Shown in pieces: positions 62,957-64,000 of a DNA stretch of 64,000 nucleotides (position 1 is its first letter; each line of letters starts with the position of its first letter). The notes beneath the pieces are model-generated. The model ran no database searches, was not told the origin of the DNA, and worked only from the letters and a program-made list of their open reading frames with translations. The translations under genes were made by a program, and so were the position numbers. The DNA lies in the NCBI RefSeq assembly GCF_016925675.1, contig NZ_CP070506.1, positions 3,470,501 to 3,534,500 on the forward strand. The letters run 5' to 3'. The DNA is from Pseudomonas hygromyciniae (GTDB lineage: Bacteria > Pseudomonadota > Gammaproteobacteria > Pseudomonadales > Pseudomonadaceae).

Positions 62957-63624
62957 ATTAACCCCATCGCAGCGACACACAGCCACTGCGAAGGGCATCC
63001 GCCCACCGCTCTTTGGTTTTACCCCTTGCCGGATCACCACCGGCCCAGATTCAAAGGCAGCGATGAACCGGCCTAAACGGTTCAGAGGGTTGGCAACTGA
63101 CCCGGGCGTGCAGCGTAAAGCGCCAAGAACAGTTTTCCAGCGGGAGAACAAGCCGAAAGGCCCGCGGCTGGAGTGACATTCGATTCAAGCCGGTGACCGA
63201 CGCCAGTAGCGGGTCTCGGCCAGCTCCAAAAGATTTGAATTAGCGATCCCGATAGCATCGGCTGGGAACGCCGGACCTCATGCACCCTGCCCCACTCAAT
63301 CAGGGCACTTAGAGCTGTAGCGTGCATGTTGTAAGGACCTGTGATCCACGGCGAACAGATGCTGTTTGACGCTGTGAGTAGGAAGCTCGAAGCCCGCACC
63401 CATAACGAACCGCCGACCTGCAATCAGCAGCGGGATACGCGGCGCCGCCCTAGCGAAGAGGGAGCCACCGCTGACGCAACAAACCCAGGCCGTCGCCAGT
63501 AGCGGGCCTGGGCACCATTCCCCACCTCTATTACGTCAGCACTCCCCCCGCACCCATCGGCAACCAGCGGGAGGCATGAGTGTTGACGAATACAGGTGAA
63601 CAACCCGCCAATCTGGAGGCGACC
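62957..63624. other. early leader region, no recognised gene
   Basis: About 670 bases. Minus-strand frames exist but carry no recognisable protein. A short plus-strand frame (63359-63502, 47 codons) exists without a convincing ribosome site. The block CGCCAGTAGCGGG.CT occurs twice (about 63201 and 63494). May be a long early leader with antitermination elements; nothing specific found. Confidence 0.35.
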
Positions 63625-63891
63625 ATGATCCAAAGTCACCAAGCTCACTGCGATGTAGCACTTGCAATGAACCAGCGCCGCAATATGTCTCTAGCCCTTT
63701 GTCTGGGCATGGTCAGCTCCAGTACGCCAAAGAGCTCCCCCCGCTACCGTGTAGTTCCAGCGGGCCACGAGTTCTTCCACGTCGTCGAGGCCTCCACCGG
63801 AAAGGTGAAGGGGTTCCGGCAAGACCACAATGAAGCCTGTGCCCTTGCCCGGTTCCTGGAGTCTCGTCATGCAAACAAGCTACGCGGATAG
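63625..63891 (+). CDS. hypothetical phage protein, 88 aa
   Basis: ATG 63625 with GGAGG upstream. C-terminal part PRYRVVPAGHEFFHVVEASTGKVKGFRQDHNEACALARFLE looks like a small alpha/beta domain. Plus strand, right arm of the prophage. Overlaps the next gene. Function unknown. Confidence 0.6.
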   Translation: MIQSHQAHCDVALAMNQRRNMSLALCLGMVSSSTPKSSPRYRVVPAGHEFFHVVEASTGKVKGFRQDHNEACALARFLESRHANKLRG

Positions 63892-64000
63892 CGCCCAGGC
63901 CCGCGAATCCGACAGGCGCTGGGACTTGCCGAACTTCGGAAGGGCTAAGCATATCGATCTGTTCCACGAGTACACGGCAGATGACCTGGCAGAGCGTGAG
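63869..64000 (+). CDS. hypothetical phage protein, cut by window edge
   Basis: ATG 63869 inside the end of the previous gene; 44 codons are visible (RRWDLPNFGRAKHIDLFHEYTADDLAE). The pattern matches small proteins of the right arm of Pseudomonas prophages. Incomplete. Confidence 0.55.
   Translation, partial: MQTSYADSAQARESDRRWDLPNFGRAKHIDLFHEYTADDLAERE

Noticed and set aside
62942..63151. 69-codon minus-strand frame in the early leader
   Set aside because: Overlaps the operator cluster and has no ribosome site or family pattern.
1..64000. CRISPR arrays and rRNA genes
   Set aside because: No regularly spaced direct repeats and no rRNA-like sequence were seen.

Overview
The window looks like a chromosome segment of a Pseudomonas, most likely the P. 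fluorescens group. This rests on the GC-rich codon use, on the TpsB/TpsA pair, and on small phage-associated proteins typical of Pseudomonas prophages (DUF1654, an SRAP neighbourhood, YdaS-like Cro). Family names come from recalled motifs and gene order; no database search was run.

Region 1 (1-6.7 kb) holds a Cho/UvrC-like GIY-YIG nuclease, small secreted proteins, a histidine phosphatase and a methyl-accepting chemotaxis protein. It also holds two patches of fused debris. Near 3.6-3.8 kb a spanin-gene tail, the start of an IS1182-type transposase and the end of a small phage ORF are joined. Near 5.9-6.5 kb a coiled-coil ORF is fused to an integrase C-terminus, followed by a 3' fragment of tRNA-Ser(UGA).

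Region 2 (7.0-22.2 kb) is an accessory island. It carries a two-partner secretion locus (TpsB transporter, TpsA haemagglutinin with one frameshift), unknown small genes, a YejK-type nucleoid-associated protein, a two-gene unit of unknown function whose second gene is shattered, prophage debris and a twice-frameshifted abortive-infection-like gene. A second copy of the integrase-tail plus tRNA-Ser fragment closes it at 21.5-22.3 kb, so direct repeats flank the island.

Region 3 (22.4 kb to beyond the right edge) is a largely intact lambda-like siphoprophage. From right to left on the minus strand it runs: replication and recombination genes, candidate holins, terminase, portal, head, connector, tail tube, frameshifting chaperones, tape measure, tail tip M-L-K-I-J, fibres, cell-wall hydrolase and Rz/Rz1 spanins. 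At 59-63 kb the immunity region has a divergent Cro-like/CI-like pair. Two clusters of three TTAGC-N5-GCTAA-type sites look like OR and OL. Between them, where lambda carries rex, sits a GHKL ATPase / STAS-like DUF4325 / membrane-protein operon, the best candidate for an undescribed system. Several plus-strand cargo genes interrupt the late operon.

A cross-cutting feature is a set of about ten frame disruptions, every one consistent with a single added base and nearly all in homopolymers. This suggests sequence error or slippage, so several 'pseudogenes' may be intact in the cell.
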